DNA from: Gautieria morchelliformis
Taxonomy: Eukaryota > Basidiomycota > Agaricomycetes > Gomphales > Gomphaceae
Length of the DNA stretch: 64,000 nt
Assembly (NCBI GenBank): GCA_015179125.1
Contig: WHVA01000006.1
Span: 310,001 to 374,000, forward strand
Direction: 5' to 3'
Below, piece by piece: positions 50,005 through 60,515 of this stretch (position 1 is its first letter; each line of letters begins with the position of its first letter). The notes below the pieces were generated by a model, which had not been told where the DNA came from, did no database searches, and worked only from the letters and a program-made list of their open reading frames with translations. Position numbers and translations under genes: made by a program.

Positions 50005-51170
50005 TATCCCTCACTCTTCACTGAATTCGCCGAATGACCATTCACTACTCACATCATTCACCAGAAGGCAAGCCATCAAACATGATTGACATCTTCTAAC
50101 CAGTGTGATGGTTCATCACTGGCCCCATCACCTCCCCGATTAAACCCCCTTTAGGTGTCCCTATGGCCAGGACATCCTACCTGTAGATCATGTGGGATCA
50201 ACCCAGCAGACCAAGAGTCCATGCAGGGTAACATGTATGCAGGCCTGAAGGCATGTTTTCTTACATAGGTACCTTTGTCCTCTCTCCCACCCCGTTCTTT
50301 CATGTTCACACTCCTCTTTCCTCCATTGTATATGTGTTTCATCTATTTGTATCCTGACTGTGCACCCCTATCCAACCCTGAATCTACAGGAGAGGGCTCA
50401 AGACGATGATCACAGCGAGGTCAAGTTTGCACAAGATAGATGTATGATAATTGAACTGAGGAATATACATGCGAATGTAAACTACTTATATTGAATGCCC
50501 ATAAGGTATTAGCAAATAGGAAAGAGGCCATCATGAGTCAGGGTTGGATAGGGGTGCGCAGTCATGATACAAAATAGATGAAATAAACATAAAATAGAGT
50601 GAGGGAAGAGTGCGAACATGAAATGATGGAGAGTAAAGGTGGTGAAGGCACTTATGTATGAAACCATGTCTTAGGACCTGCATGCATGCTATCCTGCATG
50701 GACTCTTCGTCTACCGGGTTGATCCCACATGACCTACAGACGGGACGTCCTGTGAACACATTTTGGCCATATGAACACCCAAAGGGGTTGGATTGAGAAG
50801 ATTATGGGGCTAGTGATGAACCATCATGCCAGGTAAATGGTATCGATCGTATTTGATGGTGTGCCTGCTGGAGAAATGTGTGAGCAGTGAATAGTGGTTC
50901 GGAGAATGGGGTGAACAGTGAATAGAGTGGACATAGAGGAAGAGTGGTCGAAGGGTGAGGAGAACTCTGGTGAAGATGCTAGGGAGTGACGATGGGGAAC
51001 ATAGAGGCAGCAGGGTAAGGGAAATAGACAGGTCATGACACATATGAGCATTCAGTATAAGTAGTTTACATTCACATGTATATTCTGCAGTTCAATTATC
51101 ATATGTCTATCTTGTGCAAAGCTTAACCTCACTGTGACTATCATCTTAAGCCCTCTTCTATAGACTACTG
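50005..51170. repeat. Two D-type LTR fragments, one inserted inverted in the other
   Basis: A forward D fragment (50005-50383) breaks at CCAACCCTGA and resumes at CATATGAGCATTCAG (51041-51170). Between them lies a minus-oriented D copy (50384-51040) whose outer end is the intact GGTCATGACA terminus. About 32 bp of the forward copy are missing at the junction. Confidence 0.75.
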
Positions 51171-51529
51171 TTATGAAGTGAGGATTACCTGGCAATTTTC
51201 CCGCTATTTCTACTATTTTTCCTAGCCTTCTAGGTAGTATTCTTCTGCTTGTTACGCTTGCGTCACCTGTCACCATTGCTAATACCGGTGATTGCCATTC
51301 CGGTGTTCCATGACGTTCTACCGGTTTCTACCTCTATGACCGTCATATACAAGTAGTAGATCATTAGTTACAAACAATCTAATGGTTTTAGCCCTTCACT
51401 CCCATGAGGAGTCCGGTCGAGCGAGTTAACAGTGTCCTCGCTAGTGTCAGGGGACACCCTGTTTTCCATTTCCAGTTCTGACACCACACCCAGTTCCGAC
51501 TCCATTTCGGACTCCGCTTCCGGTTCCGA
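51171..51529. other. TTCCG-rich flank in which copia E inserted
   Basis: Non-coding. The end (51470-51529) and the continuation at 56775-56930 are rich in TTCCG/TCCGA, resembling element A-type LTR sequence. It could be an old solo LTR of that kind, split by E. Confidence 0.4.
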
Positions 51530-52017
51530 TGTTAGCAACTAGGGGCTATGGCAGGGAAGGTTCGGTAGAGTTCTTAGAAAGCTAGAATCAAATATACTCT
51601 CTCAGTGAATTTATTGTCACTGATGTATTAATACAGTACCTAGAATCAAATATACTACATGATTTTCAGTCAACATGCTATGTAAATATGAAGAATACTA
51701 CTCGCCTCTCTCAGTGAATTTATTGTCACTGAGAGAGGAGTGTAATCCTGTCTCAGAAGGCATATACTTGCACCCGGCCCTTTAGCGCCCAAGGGCTCGC
51801 GCGTCGAAGTCGTTTCAAACTCCGCTGGGTGCAGCCGCCTGTGAAAGTAGAAATAACAGAATGAAATGGAGAGATAGAGAGTGACTAGAAAATTTCGAAA
51901 ATAAGCAGAGAAATGGATGCATGGTACAAGAACAGTATGAGAAAATATTGAAACACCACACAATAAATTGAATATATTATGCTTGATTTTGGTGCAGGAG
52001 CATAAATGCACCCAACA
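51530..52017 (-). repeat. 3' LTR of copia E
   Basis: 488 bp. It contains a perfect stem-loop with 13-bp arms (51705-51717 and 51726-51738, CCTCTCTCAGTGA / TCACTGAGAGAGG) and a partial second copy near 51600. Confidence 0.95.
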
Positions 52018-52030
52018 CGCCCCCTCAAGC

Positions 52031-53620
52031 TTAATATATTCTGATTCTCTCGTTGAGGATTCTCACTCTAGGACTAGGAAGTCCTTTAGTGAGAAGATCG
52101 GCTAGCATGTGTTCCGTTGGTAGGTACACAAGCTTAATTTCTTCATCTTCGACTATATCTCGGATGAAATATAATCTAATGTCGAAATGCTTGGTCCTCG
52201 TGTGTTGTTGAGTGCCATAGACGATGGCAATGGCTGATTGATTGTCTGAATAAAGTTTGATGGGACAATTCAGCGGTTGGAATACTTCAGAAATAAAGTG
52301 GCGCATCCATAAGGCTTCTTTGCTCGCATGAGTCAGAGCAACGAATTCGGCTTCAGTTGATGATAGGGCTACTATGGATTGTTTTTGACAACTCCATGAT
52401 ACTGTCCCTCCATCAATCTGAAAAATATAAGCCGAGTATGAGTGCCTGTGCTCTTGAGAAGCCCAATCCGCATCTGAATACCCAATGAGGCCGTCTCGAT
52501 TTTTCCCAAGTGTCAATTTGTAGTCCATCGTGCCTTTTAGATATTTAAAGACACGTTTGACTGCATGCCAATGTGTTGGACCTGGGTTTTCGAGGAATTG
52601 AGAAAGTAATGACACTGCGAACGCAATGTCCGGTCGAGTGGCTACTGCTGCCCACATCAATGATCCTATCGCTTGTCTGTATGGAATTCTTGACATCTTC
52701 TGTTTGTCTTCATCTGTGGAAGGGCATTGGTCCCTGGATAATTTAACGGCTGGGTCGAGAGGCGTGGAAAATGTTTTGGCATCATCCAGATTGAATTTTT
52801 TGATGATTTTCTGGATGTATGTGGCTTGTGATATTGCAATCGATTTGTTATTCCAATCTCTTTCGATTTTGAGGTTCAAAAGCCAGTGAATCTCGCCTAG
52901 ATCTTTCATACTGAAGATCTGGGCAAGATCATGCTTTACCCCATCGAGGATTGGTTGACTCTCAGCTGTGATAGTGAGGTCGTCTACTGCTGTCGCAATA
53001 ATCGCATGCCCTCTCGGTCCACGTCTACAAAATACAGCTCCATCCGAAGCTGATTTAGTGAATCCTAACTTGAGAAATTCACCACTCAGACGTTTGTACC
53101 ATTCCCTTCCAGATTGTTTGAGGCCGTAAAGTGCTTTCTTCAGCAGGAGGACATCATCTTTGTCTCCGGTCTCATATCCATACGGCTGTCTCATGTAAAT
53201 AGGTTCTGGCAGTGTAGCATTCAAATACGCACTGTCCACATCCATTTGGTGAATAGGCCAGTTATTCCTGGCAGCAATGGCACATATAATCCGTAAGGAA
53301 GTCATCCGAGCAACAGGTGCATAGGTTTCATTGTAGTCAACTCCAAAACTTTGTGTAAAGCCTTGGGCGACCATCCTCGATCTAGGTGTGATGGGTTCAC
53401 CTTCTGGATTGCGTTTCCAGAGGAATACCCATCTATTTCCGACAATATTTGCCCCAGGAGGTGGTTTAACCACTTCCCATACACCTTTGTCGAGTAGCAC
53501 CTTATACTCTTTATCCATCGATGCTTTCCACATAGGATCATTTAAGGCTTCATCTGCATTGCTAGGCTCGGTCTGATTTAAATCCGGCAGCACATTATCT
53601 TTGTTTTGATCGGAGGTGAA
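52031..53620 (-). CDS. Copia E reverse transcriptase and RNase H
   Basis: About 520 residues. RT motifs: WVFLWKRNPEGEP, MVAQGFTQSFGVDYNETYAPVARM, IHQMDVDSAYLNATLPEPIYM, LLLKKALYGLKQSGREWY. The catalytic site is AVDDLTIT, with Ala in place of the usual Tyr of YVDD. F shares this, so it is lineage-specific rather than a mutation. RNase H: YSDADWASQEHRHSYSAY, VALSSTEAEFVALTHASKEALW, TKHFDIRLYFIRD, MLADLLTKGLP. It lies in a different phase from the upstream Gag-integrase frame. Confidence 0.9.
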   Translation of the reverse strand, partial: FTSDQNKDNVLPDLNQTEPSNADEALNDPMWKASMDKEYKVLLDKGVWEVVKPPPGANIVGNRWVFLWKRNPEGEPITPRSRMVAQGFTQSFGVDYNETYAPVARMTSLRIICAIAARNNWPIHQMDVDSAYLNATLPEPIYMRQPYGYETGDKDDVLLLKKALYGLKQSGREWYKRLSGEFLKLGFTKSASDGAVFCRRGPRGHAIIATAVDDLTITAESQPILDGVKHDLAQIFSMKDLGEIHWLLNLKIERDWNNKSIAISQATYIQKIIKKFNLDDAKTFSTPLDPAVKLSRDQCPSTDEDKQKMSRIPYRQAIGSLMWAAVATRPDIAFAVSLLSQFLENPGPTHWHAVKRVFKYLKGTMDYKLTLGKNRDGLIGYSDADWASQEHRHSYSAYIFQIDGGTVSWSCQKQSIVALSSTEAEFVALTHASKEALWMRHFISEVFQPLNCPIKLYSDNQSAIAIVYGTQQHTRTKHFDIRLYFIRDIVEDEEIKLVYLPTEHMLADLLTKGLPSPRVRILNERIRIY

Positions 53621-56280
53621 GGTGTACTGATGGCAAGGTTATAATCACTGATGCCGTCAGTGACAGAGGATAAATCTTGTTCGAATAATTTGTCTTGATG
53701 GTCCTCAATGTCCTCGTAAGCTAGTGTAGTGATATCTGCACCAGCATGTCTCTTGGTTTGAGATCTTGTTACGGGACCACTTGGGGCCGGCTGCACCTGC
53801 TGCTGACGGATTCTCTCGCTTCTCCTTGTTGGAGCAGCTTCTTTAGGTCTGGCATCAACAGTCTGACTGGGTTGCAGCTCTTTCAGACGTTCCTCTGGTT
53901 CATCATCATCAATTTCCTCGATCTTTGCCTCTTCGCTGACTAAGCGGCTAGGCATAGGTGCTGGCGCCGAGATGGCCTGTACCATTTTTCTGGACGTAGG
54001 TAGCTGTGACTCTTCAATAGAAATGATTGGAGCTTTGCCCCCCTTCATCTCTGAGTCAAATATAACATTCCGCTCGACAGAAACCTTCTGAGAGTCAGGC
54101 CAGTAGATGCAGTGACCATGGCTCTGTCCAGAGATTCCTATCCACCGAGCTCTTTTGGCACGGGCTGCTAGTTTGTTTCCCTCTTTGACTTTAACGTAGA
54201 CTTCAATTCCCCACACGTGTATGTCTTTCAGGTTCGGTTTCTCGTGATGGATCATTTCAAAAGGGGTTTTGCCTGGCAAAGCTCTTGTATGTGTCCGATT
54301 CCTAAGATAGTTGGCGTGCAAAATTGCATGCCCCCATAGAGTCTTAGGAAGACTTGATTCCAATAGCATGGCACGAGCTCTTTCAACTAGAGTTCGGTTT
54401 AAACGTTCAGCAACACCATTTGACTCTGGGGTGTCGTGCACGGTTAACTGATGCTTCGTGCCTTGCTTGGCCAAATGCTGTTCAAATTCTGAGCTTGTGT
54501 ATTCGCCCCCTCTGTCGGAAACAAGTGCTTTGATGTGCATATTCCTCTGTCGAAGCATCAAGGCCTCGTAGAGTTTGTATTTTGAAAATGCTTCCGATTT
54601 GTTTGCCATCAAATAGATAACCGATTCTCTTGAGTAGTCGTCAATGAAAGACACATAATAGGATTTCTTGTCAATTGTGGAGTGTCTCGCTGGTCCCCAG
54701 ACATCAGAATAAATTCTGTCACCGAATTTTGATGATCGGCTTCTGGGTTCCTGAGGAAGTGATTTACGTGCAATCTTCGCCTGAATGCACGCATCGCAAA
54801 CAACCTTGTCACCTTTTGAGCTCAATTCAATGCCTAATATCATGCCACGGTTGAGCAAGTGCTGTAGGGACTTTTGTGAAATGTGCCCCATTTTTTGATG
54901 TATTTCCATGGCTGATGCGCATACATGCGCTTCGGCACTTGTGTGTTGTAAATCAAATTGATATAAGCCATTCAGCTTCGGTGCTTGCATCAATATCCTG
55001 CCTTTACGATTGGATATTGTGCATTTCTGATCAGCTATTTGTGTGTTATAGCCTGCATCATCGCACCGGCCGATCGAGATGAGGGTAACAGCCATTTTTG
55101 GCGCGTAGAACGTATCCTTCAATGTAATGTTCACAGTCTTATCTCCAACCTTATTAGATAGCACGAGTGAGCCTGAACCGAAGGCATCAAAAGTGCCTTT
55201 GTTGGCTGCACGAATTGTGCGCGGCTGTGAGAATGGACTGTAATCCCTCAATAAATTCTTGTGAGGGGTCATATGTGCGGTCGTTCCAGTGTCGAGGATA
55301 ACAACAGTGTCCAGAGATAAACTACTCAAATTAGAGCAGTCGAAGTTGGCGAAAGCGGCTGGACTGCCACTCTCATCCTCTTCAGAGGACACTTCTTCGG
55401 CAACATTCGCCTTGGCTTTGCCCTTCTTCTTTTTGGCTTTCGCTTTCTTCTTCTGACGTGGCCCCTGGCCTTCTTTACCACCTCCTTTAGCCCAGCAACT
55501 TTCTATAGCATGTCCAGGCTTGTGGCAATTAGTGCATGCAAGCACCTTCGGGTCTTTCCGGCCCTTCTGCCCTTTCGTAGATGAACCAATAAATGCCTGC
55601 TCTTCTTGTGAAATATTGAGGGTCTTTCTCCTGTCATATTGAGCCTTTAGTACTCTGATAATATCATCAGGCACTAAGGGCATTCCACATTCTTCGAGCG
55701 ACGTGGTAAGGGCATTCATAACTGCCTCATAGGAGGGTGGAAGTGATGCAAGGATAATGTCGGTGAACTCTCCTTCAGAAATTCTGGCTCCCATCTCATT
55801 GAGATGAGCATAGAGGTCTTGGGCCTTGTCCAAGTGATCTCTCAAGTCTCCATCCTCAGGACACCTCATACTGCGAAGCTGTCTCTGTAGGTTGGTGAGG
55901 ACCATCTTGGGCTTTTTGGTCATCTCATTGACCAATGCATCCCAGACTTCTTTTGCTGTATGTCTCTTCTGTAGCATCAGGGCTAGTGACTCTGACACTG
56001 AGACGATTATTTGGGTTTTTGCCTGTCCTTCTCTGGCAAGATATTTCTCCAGCTTCTCCTCAGCCTTCTCTATCTGAGTTTCCTCAGCTTCTGTGAGAAT
56101 ATGGCCTGGGGGCATGACTGGAGGATCAGGAGGTCGAATGGCTCTCCCTTCAATATGCCTGAGTAGATTTTTGGACTCAAAATAACTTGTGAGAGTAGCT
56201 CGCCACAGAGGCCAATTACTTCCATCTGTTGCAAGCTTCTCCACACCCAAAAGCTTCTGCGAAGTGTCTGCGGGGCCCAT
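53578..56280 (-). CDS. Copia E Gag, protease and integrase
   Basis: It starts at ATG 56280 (MGPADTSQKLLGVEKLATDG), just inside the LTR. The order is Gag (UBN2-type: NWPLWRATLTSYFESKNLL, LRDHLDKAQDLYAHLNEMG), a CCHC knuckle (CTNCHKPGHAIESC), a Lys-rich stretch, protease (VVILDTGTTAHMT), GAG-pre-integrase HHCC (HQKMGHISQKSL, CDACIQAK), and the integrase core (SDVWGPARHSTIDK, SDRGGEYTSSEFEQHL, NGVAERLNRTL), with an Arg/Pro/Gln-rich tail. The frame runs out at 53578, while RT continues in another phase. In F the same region reads in one phase, so E carries a +1 or -2 type change near 53610. Confidence 0.9.
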   Translation of the reverse strand: MGPADTSQKLLGVEKLATDGSNWPLWRATLTSYFESKNLLRHIEGRAIRPPDPPVMPPGHILTEAEETQIEKAEEKLEKYLAREGQAKTQIIVSVSESLALMLQKRHTAKEVWDALVNEMTKKPKMVLTNLQRQLRSMRCPEDGDLRDHLDKAQDLYAHLNEMGARISEGEFTDIILASLPPSYEAVMNALTTSLEECGMPLVPDDIIRVLKAQYDRRKTLNISQEEQAFIGSSTKGQKGRKDPKVLACTNCHKPGHAIESCWAKGGGKEGQGPRQKKKAKAKKKKGKAKANVAEEVSSEEDESGSPAAFANFDCSNLSSLSLDTVVILDTGTTAHMTPHKNLLRDYSPFSQPRTIRAANKGTFDAFGSGSLVLSNKVGDKTVNITLKDTFYAPKMAVTLISIGRCDDAGYNTQIADQKCTISNRKGRILMQAPKLNGLYQFDLQHTSAEAHVCASAMEIHQKMGHISQKSLQHLLNRGMILGIELSSKGDKVVCDACIQAKIARKSLPQEPRSRSSKFGDRIYSDVWGPARHSTIDKKSYYVSFIDDYSRESVIYLMANKSEAFSKYKLYEALMLRQRNMHIKALVSDRGGEYTSSEFEQHLAKQGTKHQLTVHDTPESNGVAERLNRTLVERARAMLLESSLPKTLWGHAILHANYLRNRTHTRALPGKTPFEMIHHEKPNLKDIHVWGIEVYVKVKEGNKLAARAKRARWIGISGQSHGHCIYWPDSQKVSVERNVIFDSEMKGGKAPIISIEESQLPTSRKMVQAISAPAPMPSRLVSEEAKIEEIDDDEPEERLKELQPSQTVDARPKEAAPTRRSERIRQQQVQPAPSGPVTRSQTKRHAGADITTLAYEDIEDHQDKLFEQDLSSVTDGISDYNLAISTPSPPIKTKIMCCRI

Positions 56281-56286
56281 AACCCT

Positions 56287-56774
56287 TGTTAGCAACTAGG
56301 GGCTATGGCAGGGAAGGTTCGGTAGAGTTCTTAGAAAGCTAGAATCAAATATACTCTCTCAGTGAATTTATTGTCACTGATGTATTAATACAGTACCTAG
56401 AATCAAATATACTACATGATTTTCAGTCAACATGCTATGTAAATATGAAGAATACTACTCGCCTCTCTCAGTGAATTTATTGTCACTGAGAGAGGAGTGT
56501 AATCCTGTCTCAGAAGGCATATACTTGCACCCGGCCCTTTAGCGCCCAAGGGCTCGCGCGTCGAAGTCGTTTCAAACTCCGCTGGGTGCAGCCGCCTGTG
56601 AAAGTAGAAATAACAGAATGAAATGGAGAGATAGAGAGTGACTAGAAAATTTCGAAAATAAGCAGAGAAATGGATGCATGGTACAAGAACAGTATGAGAA
56701 AATATTGAAACACCACACAATAAATTGAATATATTATGCTTGATTTTGGTGCAGGAGCATAAATGCACCCAACA
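56287..56774 (-). repeat. 5' LTR of copia E
   Basis: 488 bp, and I see no difference from 51530-52017. The Gag ATG begins 7 bases inside this LTR boundary (GGTTATGGG). No standard tRNA-type primer site was identified. Confidence 0.95.
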
Positions 56775-56779
56775 TCCGA

Positions 56780-57264
56780 TTCCATCTCCGTCTCCGCTTT
56801 CAGAAATGATTCCGCTTCTGGGAGAACTTCCACCAGTTCTGTTCGCCTCGCCAGTTCCACTCCAATTTCCGACTTCCACTCTTGGAACAGTGTCAGAAAT
56901 CAAGCGACTCGCTTAATAAGTGGCATCAAGGGTAGATCAAGGGTCAGGGTGGTCAGGGAGATGCAGGGTTGATGGCAGGTGCCAAGTGTTGTCCCTGGCT
57001 GCGCAGCATAGTATCATACGGGCTCGCTGACATTGGGGGTCCTTAGACTTTTCTCTTTGGATTTCCCCTTGTCAGGTGAGAATCCCCTCTCTTGTATACT
57101 CTGTTCATTTATACATACTTTGGATTTCCCCTTGTCAGTTGTGTGGTAGTGTGATCTCCACAACCAGCCAGGGTTGCCCTTACAGCTAGTGTTTCATCTC
57201 TCGCGCATTGCGCTTCGTGTCCCGTTCCGTCTGTCTCTATCTCCCTTCTTATCCCTCAATTACA
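56780..57264. other. Unassigned flank with short direct repeat
   Basis: TTCCG-rich sequence to about 56930, then unassigned. CTTTGGATTTCCCCTTGTCAG occurs twice (about 57054 and 57117). No gene. Confidence 0.4.
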
Positions 57265-57636
57265 ACTACTATCTTAGACCAGAGGTGGACTTGAGCACCA
57301 CTGGTGAGTTTCCATACTTCACCTTCACTACTTTAGTCTTCATACCATTGTCGGTGCTGTCAGCGAAGGGCTCTGAAGGAGTACCTTCGCTGGCGAAAGC
57401 ATTGTTACTACTAGACAACCTTTCTGTGAGACCTTGTATGTTACATTGTCAAGTATCATGGGCCATTTGGCTATGACTGTAGATAAGGTGAGCTCTGTTC
57501 AGGTAGCCCTCTTACCTTCTAAACCTTTATTGGCTTAACCTTGTTTGCCAAACTACACACTTCATTGCACAAGCCATTTGGGCATTCGCTGTGTTCACTA
57601 ATACACAATATTAACGCCTAAAATCCAATCTTGACA
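57265..57636 (+). repeat. D-type LTR fragment, 3' part, diverged
   Basis: It matches D from the TCTTAGACCAGAGG.GGACTT region to CAATCTTGACA. It is more diverged than other copies. Confidence 0.7.
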
Positions 57637-58330
57637 CAAGGGAGGGGGGCGTGGTGAGGGCAGGGAGGAGGCTAGGAGGGCTGGGGGTTAAGGTTATGTG
57701 GGAAAGGTGAACAGGAGATTAGCTGAATAGTGCAAATCACGCAGTGACTAACAACTCACCAACCGAAATCCCATAGATAAAAAGGTGGGGGAGATGTGAT
57801 TATTCTATTTGGAAACCCCTCAAAACCCTTTGAAACCCTCGAAACCCCCCTGGGTTTCAGTGACATCACCAGAAACCCTGTGGAGTTTTTTACTAAGATC
57901 CTCTAAGAGCCTGAAGTGCTGGCCAAGTGCCAGCTACAATTCCAGGGAGTTGGTGCTGCCACATCTGAAGTAACTGTACCTTCACAACTCGCTAGATGTA
58001 ACTATGTCCTAAGCTTTTTCTCAGCTAGTGTGACTATGCTTTGGACTTATTAATGTCAAACATGCATTAGCCATTCAAACAGGTTTGAGCTGACTTTGAA
58101 CTGACCCTGCCTCGAGTGTATCAGCCGAGAAGACTAAAGCCTGAGACCACTGTCATCCAAAGTCTTTTGCAGTCATCCATCATTTACACCTTCCAATGTG
58201 AGCTTCTAACTTCAACACATACACCATACCCGGCGCGAATGTTTGCTACTCCGAGGCTTTCTTTCAAGAGACCACTTTTGGTCAAAGTCTCAGCTTAGTA
58301 TATCCCAGCATTCTGCCTGCCAAATCCCTT
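57637..58330. other. Unassigned stretch
   Basis: A run of GAAACCC-like repeats lies at about 57810-57890. Otherwise nothing is recognised. Confidence 0.35.
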
Positions 58331-59250
58331 GTGTCGTGGTCATATGAAACATCAATATGGACAAGTGCAAAAAGCCTGACAGTACAGCCAGGTGAAAAAA
58401 TACCTCACTCAGATGATCTTCGAACAATTATAAAAATGATGGGAGCTGCCTTCTCCAGTGGAATGAGGGCTGTAGTTTTGACACTGATGATTGATGGACA
58501 AATACAGACATCGTTGGTTCATATGAGTAAAGTGAGTCTGAAAGTACATTTAATGTAAGAAGCTCTAGCGCTGACAAGAGCTATATCCACATATTTATCA
58601 GCATCAATAATCACAGCCCCCATCTTCGACTCAGCCACAGTTTCATGATTCAAGCCCAAACCCTTGACATACCTTTACCAGCACTTGAACGGCTTGGCCG
58701 TCAGCGTGTCATGTCTCCCTTGTTAGGATTCCTTAGCACCACTGACATTCCTATGTGGCGGCTTGGGACACTGACTGGTGAAGAGTACCTCGATGAGGAT
58801 ATCCTCAATGCTATGCTTGAACTTGACTACATATTATTGTGCGGTGGTACAGGGGGTGTACCAACCCATCTCCTCTTGCCAACTTCTTCATGAGTCTATA
58901 GCAAAAATCTCTGTGACATCTGGGAAAGATTGGCTAGCCTCAATTTCCCCCCTATCAGTTTGTTGTGTGTCAGAATAGCCACTACACAGGGTTTAACTTC
59001 AAAGCTACCTTGGAACTGCACCATTATGATCCGCTTGGTGGCCCTCCAGTTGGTGATGTACAGCAGGTCATCAGCTGGGTCCTGGAGGGGCTTCGGATAC
59101 CTCAAGTCACTTCCATCAAGTCGGAAGCTGGACCTCGACAATCACTGTCCAGTGGTAGCTGTGGCATAGCTACTGTAAGTTTCCTGGAGAGTCAGGCTGG
59201 GCTAGACCAGCCACGTTGGTCTTGGTACATCGGCAGCCAGATGTAAGGAA
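58331..59250 (+). pseudogene. Ulp1-like (C48) cysteine protease relic
   Basis: Pieces in several frames read WRLGTLTGEEYLDEDILNAMLELDYILL with PTHLLLPTSS, then NSHYTGFNFKATLELHHYDPLGGPP, VQQVISWVLEGLRIPQVTS and SGSCGIATVSFLESQA. The His in NSHYTGF, the Asp in YDPLGG and the Cys in SGSCGIA are positioned as in Ulp1/SUMO-protease domains. These are common in basidiomycete genomes as standalone or transposon-linked genes. Stops and frame changes indicate decay. Some breaks could be introns. Confidence 0.5.
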
Positions 59251-59997
59251 TGGATTTGAACCTTAGTTACTTACCATATGCATATGGTAGAACAAGGGGT
59301 GCGTTGCATAAAACTCAGGGAAGTCTAATATTCAGTCACCTTTTTTGTCATAGCTTGTTCAGCCAGTGGATTGGTTTGAAATGGATAATACCAATGTTGC
59401 ATTATTTCACAATGCTCCCCACTCAGTGGTACCTATTTTTGGTGTAGAATACAATGATTTTAATCTGTATAATGTTCAGGTGCATGTTGTGTTCTTCTTC
59501 AAGGCCTTCAATTGATCGACCAGGTTAGTCTTCACACCCCTATCATAATTTTGGGTGTAATTCTAGAGTATTACCATCAACATCCACTATTGCATCGTGC
59601 ATGGTATCTACACTGCTGGTTCATCTATCCTCAGTTGACTATTCATTATTCATATTCCTGTTAGCCTGCACTCAAGCTTGCAGCCCCTTCCATCAGACTT
59701 ACTGTCACCCATTTCCTTGATTCAACGACATCACATCACATCTTCCACTGCTGGTTTGGATATCCCAGTGACACCCATTTGTTCTACAAGGGATGAGGTC
59801 ATTGTTCTTAGTTTGGATACAGATGAAGTCAAACCAGCACGCACTTAGCACAAGACCAACTGCAAATCTGGAGATTTGTATTTGGGAAGCATCAAAGCTG
59901 CCCCAAAGTCAAGGGCATGGAATCTGGGTCATACAGCCAATCACAATGGGGATGATGCAGACATTGTTGGCATCCAAGATGTGCCAAATGTCCCCCC
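59251..59997. other. Unassigned stretch before copia F
   Basis: No supported gene. It ends at the LTR start of F (CCCCCC then TGTTGGG). Confidence 0.35.
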
Positions 59998-60510
59998 TGT
60001 TGGGTCCATTTAGAGATCTGTAAAAGGGGCTCCTGCACCAAAATCAAGCATAATATATTCGATTTGCTGTATGGTGTTTCAATCTCTTCTCACATTGTTC
60101 TTGTACCATGCACCCATTTCTCTGATTATTTTCGAAATTTTCCAGTCACTCCTTACCTCTCCATTTCATCTTGTTATTTCTATTTTCACAAGCGGCTGCA
60201 CCCAGCGGAGTCTGAAATGACTTCGACGCGCGAGCTCTTGGGCGCTAAAGGGCCGGGTAGTAGTACATGCACAGTGAGACAGATTTCCCCCTCTCTCAGT
60301 GACAACTAAATTCACTGAGAGAGGCAAGTAAATTAGTCTAGTGTTCTTTCGATTTATTGACCTAGAAATCCTCTGTAGTGAATTAATTTCTAGGTAGTGT
60401 ATAATATACTTACAGTGACAACTAAATTCACTGAGAGAGTGAATTAATTTCTAGTCTATTCTTTTGAGCAAGCAGTCCATACCTACTGCCTATAATTCCT
60501 GTCCTCTACA
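59998..60510 (+). repeat. 5' LTR of copia F (about 513 bp)
   Basis: It starts TGTTGGGTCC and ends CTCTACA before GGGTTATGGGCCCC, the same junction as in E. It shares with E the CACCAAAATCAAGCATAATATATTC block and a stem-loop CCTCTCTCAGTGA (60290-60302) / TCACTGAGAGAGG (60312-60324), plus further CTCTCAGTGACAACTAAATTCACTGAGAG copies. Confidence 0.8.
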
Positions 60511-60515
60511 GGGTT

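Larger units (their letters stand above)
51530..56774 (-). mobile_element. Copia retrotransposon E, complete and young
   Basis: The element is 5245 bp with 488-bp LTRs at 51530-52017 and 56287-56774 that look identical, ends TGTTAG..CCAACA, and target duplication TCCGA (51525-51529 and 56775-56779). A purine tract (TTGAGGGGGCG) precedes the 3' LTR on the minus strand. Gene order is Gag, protease, integrase, RT, RNase H, which is the copia order. The only obvious defect is a phase change between the integrase and RT frames near 53600. Confidence 0.95.
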
